Part shown: positions 29,211 through 37,436 of the stretch, one piece after another
How positions within the stretch are numbered: the stretch's first letter is position 1
Layout of the letters: every line of letters starts with the position of its first letter
Assembly (NCBI RefSeq): GCF_014653115.1
Contig: NZ_BNAD01000002.1
Span: 62,001 to 126,000 of the forward strand
DNA from: Nocardioides flavus (ex Wang et al. 2016)
GTDB taxonomy: Bacteria > Actinomycetota > Actinomycetes > Propionibacteriales > Nocardioidaceae
Direction of reading: 5' to 3'
Length of the DNA: 64,000 bases
Program-made: the position numbers and the translations under genes
Notes under the pieces: model-generated
What the model was told of the DNA's origin: nothing
The model's input: only the letters and a program-made list of their open reading frames with translations
The model's database searches: none

Positions 29211-30434
29211 TCAGCGCGCCGACGCGAGCTTGCCCTTGAGCAGCGGCGCCAGCGGGTGGTGCATCGGGAGGGCCGCGAGGCACGCCTCGACCACCGCGGT
29301 GTCGTACGGCGCGAGGTCGCTGTAGCGCAGGACCGCGTCGGGGTCCGGGTGGGCCAGGAGCGCCTCGCGCACGCTCACCGCGAGGTAGTCGCCCATCTGC
29401 ACGAGCGCGGGCGAGTCGGTGCCCGGCAGCAGGTCGCCGCCATAGGCGCGTACGGCGGCACGCACGTCGCCGCGGCGCAGCAGCCGCTGGACCTCCTCGA
29501 TGTCGGTGGTCACCGGCATCGTGAGCCGGTAGGGGCGCGACGACAGCTGGCCGGCCAGGGCGGAGCGCAGGTGCGAGACCTCCGCCTTGAGGGTGGAGGT
29601 GGTGACCGACGAGTCGCCGTAGAGCAGTGCATGCAGGTGCTCGACCGACAGTCCCGCGGGATGCATCGCCAGCAGCGCGATGATCTCGGTCTGCCGACGG
29701 TTGAGCAGCAGCCGCTGCCCGTCGAGCCACACCTCGGCGGTGCCGAGGAGCGTCAGCGTGAGCCCCGGCTCGGTCGGCCCGGCGTCGCCGGCGAGGGTCG
29801 TACGCCGGTCGGCCGGCAGGGCCTGCTCGATGAGCCGCGCCATCACCCGGGCGGTCGCAAGGCCGATGGGGTGGGTGCGGTCCCAGGTCGTCGACAGGTC
29901 GATCACGCCGAGCGAGCGACCCGTCACCGGGTCGAACACCGGCGCCGCCCAGCACACCCAGTTGTGCACCACCTCGGCGTAGTGCTCGGCACTGAAGACC
30001 ATCGACGGCGTGCCCGTGCGACCCGCGATCGCCAGCGCGTTGGTGCCCACGCTGCGCTCGTCCCAGCGTCCGCCCGGCACGAAGTTGACGGTCTCGGCCT
30101 TGCGCCGCATGACACGGCCGCCATAGGTCCACAGGATCCGGGTCTGGTCGTCGGTCACCGCGATGACCAGGTCGCCGTCCTCGGCCGTACGGCGCAGCTC
30201 GTCCTGCACCCGCTCGACCGCGGTCTGCAGCGGCGACTGCCGCCAGAAGTCGGCGGTGTCGCCCTCGTCGGCCAGCGGCGCCTGCGTCACCGTCGGCGAC
30301 ACGACGCCGGAGAGCTGCCAGCTGCGAAGGATCTCGGGCCGAACGGCCTCGGCCTGCTCCTCGCCCTCAGAGACGAAGCGTGTCCAGGCGCGCACCGCAC
30401 TCACGCGACGGGCGTGCAGGTCCTCGCTGGTCAT
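29211..30434 (-). CDS. GAF-domain regulator with SARP/OmpR-like DNA-binding domain
   Basis: A 407-residue regulator. The N-terminal half (about 25-215) resembles the sensor part of AcoR-type activators (RPEILRSWQLSGV, a GAF domain with WDERSVGTNALAIAGRTGTP and AAPVFDPVTGRSLGVIDLS). There is no sigma-54 AAA+ domain. Residues about 235-300 are a winged helix (NRRQTEIIALLAMHPAGLS, TLKAEVSHLRSAL), and the C-terminal 100 residues are helical and BTAD-like (DIEEVQRLLRRGDVRAAVRAYGGDLLPGTDSP). It precedes coxSLMG on the same strand, 79 bp away, and is the likely activator of that operon. GGAG precedes ATG 30434. Confidence 0.82.
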   Translation of the reverse strand: MTSEDLHARRVSAVRAWTRFVSEGEEQAEAVRPEILRSWQLSGVVSPTVTQAPLADEGDTADFWRQSPLQTAVERVQDELRRTAEDGDLVIAVTDDQTRILWTYGGRVMRRKAETVNFVPGGRWDERSVGTNALAIAGRTGTPSMVFSAEHYAEVVHNWVCWAAPVFDPVTGRSLGVIDLSTTWDRTHPIGLATARVMARLIEQALPADRRTTLAGDAGPTEPGLTLTLLGTAEVWLDGQRLLLNRRQTEIIALLAMHPAGLSVEHLHALLYGDSSVTTSTLKAEVSHLRSALAGQLSSRPYRLTMPVTTDIEEVQRLLRRGDVRAAVRAYGGDLLPGTDSPALVQMGDYLAVSVREALLAHPDPDAVLRYSDLAPYDTAVVEACLAALPMHHPLAPLLKGKLASAR

Positions 30435-30457
30435 GGCCGCTCCTGGTGGTCGTCGCC

Positions 30458-30463
30458 AACCTA
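30458..30463 (-). promoter_or_regulatory. -10-like TAGGTT of the cox regulator gene
   Basis: The same hexamer as the cox operon -10 lies about 24 nt upstream of the regulator ATG on the minus strand. No heptad repeats were seen upstream, so it may be constitutive rather than self-activated. Confidence 0.4.
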
Positions 30464-30608
30464 ACTCGCGTGTGACGGTCGCAACAGGGAAAGCGCGTCA
30501 AGGTCCTCTTCTCGGTGGTCGAGGAGGGACGAACTCCCGTCACGAGACCCGTCGAAAGTCGTGGGCCACTTACCGTCCACAGCCATGGTCAGTGTCGGTG
30601 GGTTCGCG

Positions 30609-30614
30609 TAGGGT
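30609..30614 (+). promoter_or_regulatory. -10 element (TAGGGT) of the HNH gene
   Basis: TAGGGT is seven bases before ATG 30622, consistent with a leaderless transcript. Confidence 0.55.
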
Positions 30615-30621
30615 CGAACAC

Positions 30622-32100
30622 ATGATCGAAGTAGCGGCAGGGCCCGGAGCAGGTGAGGCAGACGCCCTCACCGCTTCCGACCTGCTCGCCTCTATCCGGC
30701 TGGAGCGGGCCGCCGAGAACACCGCGGCCGCCCGCCAGCTCGTCCTTGCCGCGCAGTGGGCGGACCTGCACCCGCCCGAGTCGATCCACTCCGCCGCCTC
30801 GTTCGCCGTCCCGGGGTGTGAGCACGAGGAACCCATCGCCGGTGACGGTGCGCCGCTGGTGGCGGAGTTCTGCGTCGCCGAGCTCGGCACCGTCCTCGGC
30901 ATCTCCACGACTGCGGCGAAGAAGCTCATCGGGCACGCCCTGGAGCTGCGCCACCGCCTGCCGCGGCTGTGGGCGCAGGTGCACGCCGGTGCCGTTCCCG
31001 CGTGGCGTGCCCGTGCGGTGGCGGAGACCACCATCCACACCAACCCCGTCCTGACTCGTGAGGCTGCCGGGTTCGTCGACGCCCAGGTCGCCGCCGTCGC
31101 GGGCAGGATCGGGCCTGCGCAGCTCGACCGCCTCGTCGCCGAGACCATCAAGCGCTACGACCTCGCCGTCGCCGATCCGGCTGCTGATCCGGAGGACGGC
31201 TACCTGTCGGTCGACCCGCGCCACGTCACCGTGCACGACGACGACGTCCACTTCGCCGGCACCATGCGCATCGAGGCCGAGGTCGACCTCGCGGACGCCC
31301 TCGACTTCAACCGCGCCGTGGCCCACGGTGCAGAAACCTTGAAGGCACTCGGGTCGACCGAGTCGCTCGACGCCCGACGCGCCAAGGCGCTCGGGAACCT
31401 CGCCCGCACCCAGACCGCACTGGACCTCCACGCCTCGGGCGCGACCGGACCGGCAGACACTGATGGTCTGCCGCCGGCGCGGGAGATGGTGATCCACGCC
31501 CACTTCGACGCCAGCCTCTCCGGTGACACCACCGTGTTCGGTCCGACCGGGCGGATGGAGAACGGCCAACGCCTCGTCCTGCTCGAGCAGCTCCGAGCCT
31601 GGTGCGGCGACACCCGCACCCGAGTGACGATCAAGCCGGTCATCGACCTCAACGCGACCCTGACTGCGCAGACCGGCAAGATCCCCGCCCTCATCCGCGA
31701 GCAGATCATCCTCCGGGATCGCACCTGCGTGTTTCCGCGCTGCAGCCGCCCCGCACGAGGCTGCGATGTGGACCACATCGTCCCGTGGGACGAGCACGCC
31801 GAAGCCGAGGGCAGACCCCAACCCGGACCGACCACCACCGGAAACCTCGCCGCGCTGTGCCGGTTCCACCACCGCCTCAAGACCCACTCGGGCTGGCGAT
31901 ACGAAACCACCGCGCCCGGGATCTTCGAGTGGAGAAGTCCCCACGGCTACCGCTACCGCCGCGACCACACCGGCACCACCGAGCTCGACGCGAATCACCT
32001 GGACGACCTTGGTCTCGTGACGGGCGCCAGAGCGCCCTCCTCGACCAGCGGACACCCACCCGACATCCCAACCGGCATCCCCCGACCCCGCCGACGATGA
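30622..32100 (+). CDS. HNH endonuclease of the DUF222 (13E12 repeat) family
   Basis: A 492-residue protein with an N-terminal DUF222 helical region (about 20-330) and a C-terminal HNH nuclease domain: CVFPRCSRPARGCDVDHIVPW, a central Asn in TTTGNLAALC, and the final His in RFHHRLKTHSGW. The Cys pairs suggest a structural zinc. The family is multicopy and scattered in actinobacteria (REP13E12 in mycobacteria) and is suspected to be mobile; function is unknown. It sits between the cox structural genes and the cox accessory genes. A terminator-like hairpin follows at 32113-32138. Confidence 0.92.
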   Translation: MIEVAAGPGAGEADALTASDLLASIRLERAAENTAAARQLVLAAQWADLHPPESIHSAASFAVPGCEHEEPIAGDGAPLVAEFCVAELGTVLGISTTAAKKLIGHALELRHRLPRLWAQVHAGAVPAWRARAVAETTIHTNPVLTREAAGFVDAQVAAVAGRIGPAQLDRLVAETIKRYDLAVADPAADPEDGYLSVDPRHVTVHDDDVHFAGTMRIEAEVDLADALDFNRAVAHGAETLKALGSTESLDARRAKALGNLARTQTALDLHASGATGPADTDGLPPAREMVIHAHFDASLSGDTTVFGPTGRMENGQRLVLLEQLRAWCGDTRTRVTIKPVIDLNATLTAQTGKIPALIREQIILRDRTCVFPRCSRPARGCDVDHIVPWDEHAEAEGRPQPGPTTTGNLAALCRFHHRLKTHSGWRYETTAPGIFEWRSPHGYRYRRDHTGTTELDANHLDDLGLVTGARAPSSTSGHPPDIPTGIPRPRRR

Positions 32101-32112
32101 CCCCGCCCCACA

Positions 32113-32138
32113 CCCCGCCAGTCCCCACGATGGCGGGG
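32113..32138 (+). terminator. Terminator-like hairpin after the HNH gene
   Basis: Arms CCCCGCCA and TGGCGGGG (8 bp, perfect) flank a 10-nt loop, 12 bp after the stop codon. There is no clear T-tract. Confidence 0.5.
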
Positions 32139-32290
32139 CCACAGGCACGTCCACACGCGACTACCACTGACCTCGTGACCTTCGGTCGGACCGACCATCC
32201 CCCGAGGGCGGCCCCCTCCGTCAGCGGGATCGTGACAACTTTCCGGGCCGATGCGTCGTCATACGGGTTCGTCGACGTTCAAGGGGAATC

Positions 32291-33532
32291 ATGAGGAACA
32301 TCAGCCTGACCGCCGCCACGCTGCTGTCCGCGGCCCTGCTCGTGCCGGTGGGCACGGCCGCCGCGGCGGGCGAGACATGCCAGGGGCAGGCGGCGACCAT
32401 CGTCGGGACGCCCGGAAGTCGGATCACCGGCACGGAGGGCGCGGACGTCATCGTCACGAACGGCGCGACGCGTGTCGACGCGCTCGGCGGCGATGACCTC
32501 GTGTGCGCGACCGGCGAGGAGGGCGTGACCTACCTTCCCAGCGTCACCGTCGTCCTCGGCGCGGGGGCCGACACGTTGACCAGCTCCACCAGCGGACAGC
32601 ACTACGTCTACGCGGGCACCGAGGAGGGCGCCGACACCGAGGCCGACGTCATCCGCCTCAGCGGCAACGGCGTCGTCTTCTCCGGCACGGTGGGCCGGCC
32701 GAACGCCGACGTCATCGACCTTCCCTTCGGCGAAGTCGTCTGGAGCGGCATCCAGACCGCCCCGGGCGCGGTGTCCCTGGGTTCGGACGTCATCCTGGGC
32801 GTTCGATCCGCCGACGGCGACATCAGGATGGATGCCGGCGGCACCCTGACGGGCGCCGACACGGTGCTCACCTGGACGGGCGACATCGAGAGGTACGCCT
32901 TCGCCACGACCGCCACGCACGGACGGTTCACGTTCCGCGGCACCGCTGGCACCGAGCACGTCAAGGTGGACGCGCCGTCGACGTTCGACCGTGACATCGC
33001 GCTCCGTGGCGGCAAGGACTCCTACGAGTCGAACAGCCTGGGCGGAGGGGCGACGCGGGTCAAGGGCGACGGCGGGCGCAACCAGCTGCTGCTCGACCTC
33101 GGCAGCAACAACCGGGTGCGTGCCGACCTGAGCCGCTCCCGGGTGACGACCACCGACGCGGGCGTGGAGGACTCGATCCGTGTGCGCGGTTTCGACGACC
33201 TCATCGTGACCGCGAGGCGCGTCGACGTCGTCGGCACCAACCGCGCGAACGAGATCGGTGTCATCGCGTGCCGCACGACGATCAACGGCAAGAAGGGCCG
33301 GGACGGGCTCGAGGTCGACTCCCGCTACCGCGGGCTCGGCACGTGGACCCCGCTGCGGTGCGGCACCTACAGGGCCACGATCCACGGCGGCCGTGGCAAC
33401 GACACCATCACGGGGAGCCTCGGCAGTGACCGCCTCGTCGGCGGCCCGGGCAAGGACATCGTGCAGGGGCGTACGGGTGGCTTCGACGTGTGCCAGGGCG
33501 AGAAGCTCCGGGAGTGCGAGAAGCGCATCTGA
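32291..33532 (+). CDS. Secreted RTX-like calcium-binding repeat protein
   Basis: A 413-residue exported protein. The signal peptide MRNISLTAATLLSAALLVPVG with cleavage near AAAAG is clear, and AAGGGGA precedes ATG 32291. Degenerate RTX-type Gly/Asp-rich nonapeptide repeats occur near the N-terminus (GTEGADVIV, LGGDDLVCA) and C-terminus (GGRGNDTITGSLGSDRLVGGPGKDIVQG), typical of parallel beta-roll Ca2+-binding proteins. The middle is beta-rich with no recognised domain. Four cysteines flank the repeats (C-terminal VCQGEKLRECEKRI). No type I secretion genes are nearby, so export is probably via Sec. Confidence 0.82.
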   Translation: MRNISLTAATLLSAALLVPVGTAAAAGETCQGQAATIVGTPGSRITGTEGADVIVTNGATRVDALGGDDLVCATGEEGVTYLPSVTVVLGAGADTLTSSTSGQHYVYAGTEEGADTEADVIRLSGNGVVFSGTVGRPNADVIDLPFGEVVWSGIQTAPGAVSLGSDVILGVRSADGDIRMDAGGTLTGADTVLTWTGDIERYAFATTATHGRFTFRGTAGTEHVKVDAPSTFDRDIALRGGKDSYESNSLGGGATRVKGDGGRNQLLLDLGSNNRVRADLSRSRVTTTDAGVEDSIRVRGFDDLIVTARRVDVVGTNRANEIGVIACRTTINGKKGRDGLEVDSRYRGLGTWTPLRCGTYRATIHGGRGNDTITGSLGSDRLVGGPGKDIVQGRTGGFDVCQGEKLRECEKRI

Positions 33533-33573
33533 CCGCGCAGCGCGTCTCGTCTGCCCGACGTGGGTGAGGAAGT

Positions 33574-33596
33574 CGCCGGGCTGTCTCGTCCCGGCG
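33574..33596 (+). terminator. Terminator-like hairpin after the RTX-like gene
   Basis: Arms CGCCGGG and CCCGGCG flank a 9-nt loop and are followed by TCTTCGTCCTC, a weakly T-rich tail. It lies 42 bp beyond the stop. Confidence 0.45.
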
Positions 33597-33660
33597 TCTT
33601 CGTCCTCGGGGGTCGCCAAGCGTCCCGGTGGAGGAGCACGTCGCAGGTCGGCGGGGGCGC

Positions 33661-33666
33661 TATCGT
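33661..33666 (+). promoter_or_regulatory. -10 element (TATCGT) of the GNAT gene
   Basis: TATCGT is six bases before GTG 33673, consistent with a leaderless transcript. Confidence 0.5.
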
Positions 33667-33672
33667 GACGCG

Positions 33673-34158
33673 GTGCTGCCCGCCCCCACAGCGAGGCTCC
33701 GCTTCCGCGAGATGACCGAGTCGGATCTCGCGAGCATCGCCACCCTGGACATCGCTGCCACGCGCGGCGCGGCCGGTTGGATCGAGTGGACCCTCGACAA
33801 CTACTCGCAGCACGGCTTCGGCCTGTGGGTGGTCGAGACCCACGGTGGTGAGTTCGTCGGCGACTGTGGTCTGACGATGCAGGAGGTGGAGGGCGAGTGG
33901 CACGTCGAGGCCGGCTGGCACGTGCGTTCCCCGCTCCGAGGCCAGGGGTACGCCACCGAGGCCGCCGCCGCGGTGCGCCTGACCGCCCAGGAGTCCGGCA
34001 TCGAGCACCTGATCGCGATCATCCGGCCCGACAACGTCGCCTCCCAGCACGTGGCGAGGAACATCGGGCTCGTGCTCGAGCGCGAGGTGCACAAGAACGG
34101 CGGCCCGGCGTTGGTCTTCGGAGCCGACCTGCAACCGTCCCGCCCCGCAGCCGGGTAG
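33673..34158 (+). CDS. GNAT-family N-acetyltransferase
   Basis: A 161-residue RimJ/RimL-like acetyltransferase that would transfer acetyl from acetyl-CoA to an amine. The acetyl-CoA loop is RSPLRGQGYATEAA (the R/Q-x-x-G-x-G/A motif), followed by RPDNVASQHVARNIGLVLER, typical of the RimJ group. GTG 33673 is chosen because the family begins LPAPTARLRFREM and a -10 TATCGT lies six bases upstream. The substrate is unknown. Confidence 0.9.
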   Translation: MLPAPTARLRFREMTESDLASIATLDIAATRGAAGWIEWTLDNYSQHGFGLWVVETHGGEFVGDCGLTMQEVEGEWHVEAGWHVRSPLRGQGYATEAAAAVRLTAQESGIEHLIAIIRPDNVASQHVARNIGLVLEREVHKNGGPALVFGADLQPSRPAAG

Positions 34159-34195
34159 GCGAGGGTCACGTGCGCCGCGACAGCGGCGGCGGGAG

Positions 34196-35119
34196 TCAGC
34201 GCCTGCGCTTGAAGGTGGCGACGATGCCGGGGTGGTCGGTGGCCAGCTTCCGGTAGGAGCGGTAGGAGCGGATCCGGAAGTCCGAGCCGCGCTCACCCAT
34301 CACGTAGTCGATGCCCGCCCCGACCGCGCCCTTGCGGGGCTTGCCGGCGTAGTTGGTCTCCAGCCGGAGGGGCTTGGTGATGCGCCCCTTGACGAGGTGG
34401 TCGGTGGTGTCCCGGTTCGAGGTGACGTTGCAGTCGCACATCGCGACGAACTGGTGCTCCTCGGGCGCGTTCTGCGCCAGGACGCGGACCCGGTACGCCA
34501 TCCGCCACATGGCCTCCACGCCGCCGCGGTTGGCGTAGTTGGGGCCACCCGTACGCCGGTTGTGGAGGTGGTTGGGCAGGTGGAAGCTGACCGACCGGAT
34601 CACGTGGCCGCTCGCCCGGTGCCGGAGCACCGCCACCACGCCGTACTGGTCGTGGGCGATGCGGCCGGTCTGGCGCCGCCACGTCTTGCCGGTGAGCAGG
34701 ACCGACCACGTCTTCTGGAGCTCCCAGACGTCCTTGTCGAAGGCGATCGGGTTGTCGTCGGTGCCGGTCGGGCCGCTCGGCATCAGCAGGGTCCACGACT
34801 TCGGCAGCGACGCGCGCAGGGCCGGACGGCTGAACAGGCGCTCCTGGAAGCCGATGACCGTGGCACCGCCGCCGATGACCTGGTTGATGTCGTGACGCAT
34901 CCCGGCGACCCGCATCCCCTTGCGCAGGTTGAGCGTCGCGATGCTGAAGCGACCCGAGGGTCCCGCCGCTCCGGCCTGGGACCGGTCGGCCTCACGGGCC
35001 TGTGCAGGCGAGCTCGCCGGCGTCACACCGGTCAGCAGCAGCACGGCGGTGAGGACGACGACGGTCGATCGGGCGAGGACACGGGGCAGAGCGGCGCGGA
35101 AAAACATCCCGAAGACCAT
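34196..35119 (-). CDS. Secreted endonuclease/exonuclease/phosphatase-fold protein
   Basis: A protein of about 307 residues with an N-terminal signal or anchor (VVVLTAVLLLTGVTPASSPAQA) and an EEP (DNase I-like) fold. Recognisable elements are IATLNLRKG, GFQERLF (catalytic Glu), DNPIAFD, VSFHLPNHL, the CDCNVTSN metal loop (in place of GDFN) and the terminal TDHPGIVATF. It could hydrolyse nucleic acid or a phosphodiester outside the cell. The start is ATG 35119 or ATG 35107; neither has a good ribosome binding site. It ends the minus-strand run from MobA to XdhC. Confidence 0.8.
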   Translation of the reverse strand: MVFGMFFRAALPRVLARSTVVVLTAVLLLTGVTPASSPAQAREADRSQAGAAGPSGRFSIATLNLRKGMRVAGMRHDINQVIGGGATVIGFQERLFSRPALRASLPKSWTLLMPSGPTGTDDNPIAFDKDVWELQKTWSVLLTGKTWRRQTGRIAHDQYGVVAVLRHRASGHVIRSVSFHLPNHLHNRRTGGPNYANRGGVEAMWRMAYRVRVLAQNAPEEHQFVAMCDCNVTSNRDTTDHLVKGRITKPLRLETNYAGKPRKGAVGAGIDYVMGERGSDFRIRSYRSYRKLATDHPGIVATFKRRR

Positions 35120-35130
35120 AGGTGGGCTGA

Positions 35131-35152
35131 CCCACGAAGCACAATTCGTGGG
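35131..35152 (-). repeat. Inverted repeat between xdhC and the EEP gene
   Basis: Perfect 8-bp arms CCCACGAA and TTCGTGGG flank a 6-nt spacer. It lies 20 bp beyond the xdhC stop and 11 bp before the EEP start, so it could end the accessory operon or act as an operator for the EEP gene. Confidence 0.55.
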
Positions 35153-35172
35153 ACACACCACGTCGGCCTCGC

Positions 35173-36306
35173 TCAGTCGTCGTGGTGGATGCGTCCCTGC
35201 GTCGTCGCCAGCCGCTCCCCCGACCCGCCCCAGTGCCGGGCCACGATCTCGGCCGCGATGGACACGGCCGTCTCCTCGGGCGTACGGGCTCCGAGGTCGA
35301 GGCCGATCGGCGAGGACAGGAGGGCGAGCTCGTCCTGGGTCAGCCCGGCCTCGACCAGCCGCGCCATGCGCTCGTCGTGGGTGCGGCGCGAGCCCATCGC
35401 GCCGATGTAGGCAGGGCGTACGTCGTCGTCGAGGCGCAGCGCGACCTCGAGCAGCGGCACGTCGAACTTCGGGTCGTGGGTCAGCACGGCGAGGACCGTG
35501 CGCCGGTCGATGCGACCCGCGTCGAGCTCGGCCCGGAGGTAGCGGTGCGGCCAGTCGACGACGACCTCGTCGGCGCCCGGGAAGCGCGAGGTCGTCGCGA
35601 AGACGGGACGCGCGTCGCACACCGTGACGTGGTAGCCGAGGAACGAGCCGACCTTGGCCACCGCGGCCGCGAAGTCGATCGCGCCGAACACCAGCATCCG
35701 CGGCTTCGGCGCGAAGCCCCAGACGAAGACCCGCATGCCCTCGCCGCGGCGCTCGCCGTCCGGGCCGTACGTGAGGGTGGCGTTGGTGCCCGCCGCGAGC
35801 AGGCCGAGCGCGTCGTCGTGGACGGCGGCGTCAGCACGCGGCGAGCCGAGGCTGCCGTCGGCGGGGACGTCCGGGCGGATCACCATCCGGCGTCCGACCC
35901 ACCCACGGTCGGGGTGCTCGATCACCGTCGCCAGGGCCACGGGGCGACCCGCCTCGATGTCGGCCGCCACCTCGCCGAGCTGCGGGAACGAGTCACGGGA
36001 GACCCGCTCGACGAAGACGTCGAGGATCCCGCCGCAGGTGAGGCCGACGGCGAACGCGTCGTCGTCGGAGACGCCGTAACGCTCGAGCACGGGCTCGCCG
36101 GACGCCACGACCGACTGCGCCAGCTCGTAGACCGCGCCCTCGACGCACCCGCCCGACACCGACCCCACCGCGCTCTCGTCGGGCCCGACCAGCATCGACG
36201 CCCCGGCCGGCCGCGGCGCGGAGCGGAACGTCGCGACGACGGTGCCGACGCCGATGGTCTCGCCGGCCTCCCACCACTGCATCAGCTCGGGCAGCACGTC
36301 ACGCAC
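35173..36306 (-). CDS. XdhC/CoxI-family molybdenum cofactor maturation factor
   Basis: A 377-residue member of the XdhC/CoxI family, which binds and sulfurates or inserts the molybdenum cofactor into xanthine-oxidase-type enzymes. The N-terminal domain has TFRSAPRPAGASMLV and GSVSGGCVEGAVYE; the C-terminal Rossmann domain has RMLVFGAIDFAAAVAKVG and VLTHDPKFDVPLLEVAL, then YIGAMGSRRTHDERM. It should serve the CoxSLM enzyme at 25-29 kb. The start overlaps the coxE-like stop by 8 bp. Confidence 0.92.
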   Translation of the reverse strand: MRDVLPELMQWWEAGETIGVGTVVATFRSAPRPAGASMLVGPDESAVGSVSGGCVEGAVYELAQSVVASGEPVLERYGVSDDDAFAVGLTCGGILDVFVERVSRDSFPQLGEVAADIEAGRPVALATVIEHPDRGWVGRRMVIRPDVPADGSLGSPRADAAVHDDALGLLAAGTNATLTYGPDGERRGEGMRVFVWGFAPKPRMLVFGAIDFAAAVAKVGSFLGYHVTVCDARPVFATTSRFPGADEVVVDWPHRYLRAELDAGRIDRRTVLAVLTHDPKFDVPLLEVALRLDDDVRPAYIGAMGSRRTHDERMARLVEAGLTQDELALLSSPIGLDLGARTPEETAVSIAAEIVARHWGGSGERLATTQGRIHHDD

Positions 36307-37426
36307 GGGAGATCACCTCGGTCAGGTCGGCGAAGGTCGCCAGCGAGTGGCCGGCGAGGAAGTGGTCGCAGTGCGGGAGCGCGGCCACGACGCCGCTCTG
36401 CAGCGGTTCGTAGCCGGCCTTGCCGCGGTGCGGGTTGACCCACACCACCCGGTGCGCGACCCGCTGCAGCCGGGCCATCTGCTCGCCGAGCATCGCGGCG
36501 TCGCCGCGCTCCCAGCCGTCGCTGAAGACCACGACGACCGCGCCGCGCGCCATCCCGCGCTGGCCCCAGCGGTCGAGGAAGACCCGCAGCGTCTCGCCCA
36601 GCCGGGTGCCACCGGACCAGTCGGGCACGACCTCGCCCGCGGCCACGATCACGCGGTCGGCGTCGGGCGACCGCAGGGCCCGCGTGACGTGGGTCAGCCG
36701 GGTGCCGACCGTGAAGGTCTCGACGGTGCCGCCCACGGTCCGAGCCGACTGGGTGAGCCGGTGCGCCAGCCGCAGCAGCGCGTCGGCGTACGGGCTCATC
36801 GACCCGCTGACGTCGACCAGCAGCACGACGCGGCGCGGGCGGGTGCCGCGCCGGCGCCAGGCGATCTCTCCCGGCTCACCGAGGTGGCGCAGGGAGTTGC
36901 GCAGCGTGCGGGACGCATCGAGCCCGCCGCGGTGCCAGCGCCGGTGCCGGGCCGTACGCCGCACCGGCGGTCGCAGCGAGAGGCGCACGAACATCGATGC
37001 CAGGCGACGCTTCTCCGCCGCGTCGAGCGACGCCACGTCGCGGTGCTTGAGCACCTCGGCCTCGGACGCCCTGGCCCGGACGAGGTCGTCGTCGCCCTCG
37101 TCCGTGCCGCCGCCGGCGCCCTCGGCATCGGGCAGCAGGTGCGCCGGGGACGGCCGCGGCGACTCGCGCGGCCGGGCCCGCGGGAGGCCGTCGCGCGCAT
37201 CGAACCACGCGGCGAAGACCTGGTCGTGGCGGGCGAGGTCGTCGGGCGAGCCGCACAGCGTCGCGCGACCCGCCCAGTAGGTGGCCTGGCGGTCGTCGGC
37301 GCCGACCTCCGCCACCGCGGCGAGGAAGGCGTGCGCCCGGTCCTGGGTGACGGCCACGCCGGCCGCACGCAGCGCTCGGGTGAAGCCGAGCAGGACCTCG
37401 TCGGCCTCGTGGAGCACGGCACTCAT
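36299..37426 (-). CDS. coxE: CoxE-like von Willebrand factor A protein
   Basis: A 375-residue VWA protein. The MIDAS metal site appears as DVSGSMSPYADALLR, with the later Thr in SGGTRLG and the Asp in VFSDGWERGD. In Oligotropha, CoxE works with the AAA+ protein CoxD in assembling the copper/sulfur-containing active site of CO dehydrogenase. Because the CoxL here is form II without the copper ligand, its role may be general molybdenum-enzyme maturation. It lies 10 bp after coxD and overlaps xdhC by 8 bp. Confidence 0.88.
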   Translation of the reverse strand: MSAVLHEADEVLLGFTRALRAAGVAVTQDRAHAFLAAVAEVGADDRQATYWAGRATLCGSPDDLARHDQVFAAWFDARDGLPRARPRESPRPSPAHLLPDAEGAGGGTDEGDDDLVRARASEAEVLKHRDVASLDAAEKRRLASMFVRLSLRPPVRRTARHRRWHRGGLDASRTLRNSLRHLGEPGEIAWRRRGTRPRRVVLLVDVSGSMSPYADALLRLAHRLTQSARTVGGTVETFTVGTRLTHVTRALRSPDADRVIVAAGEVVPDWSGGTRLGETLRVFLDRWGQRGMARGAVVVVFSDGWERGDAAMLGEQMARLQRVAHRVVWVNPHRGKAGYEPLQSGVVAALPHCDHFLAGHSLATFADLTEVISRA

Positions 37427-37436
37427 CGTGGGTGGC

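Noticed and set aside
30622..32100. The HNH protein as a homing endonuclease or intein.
   Set aside because: The DUF222 architecture and intact flanking genes do not fit an intein or intron-encoded nuclease.
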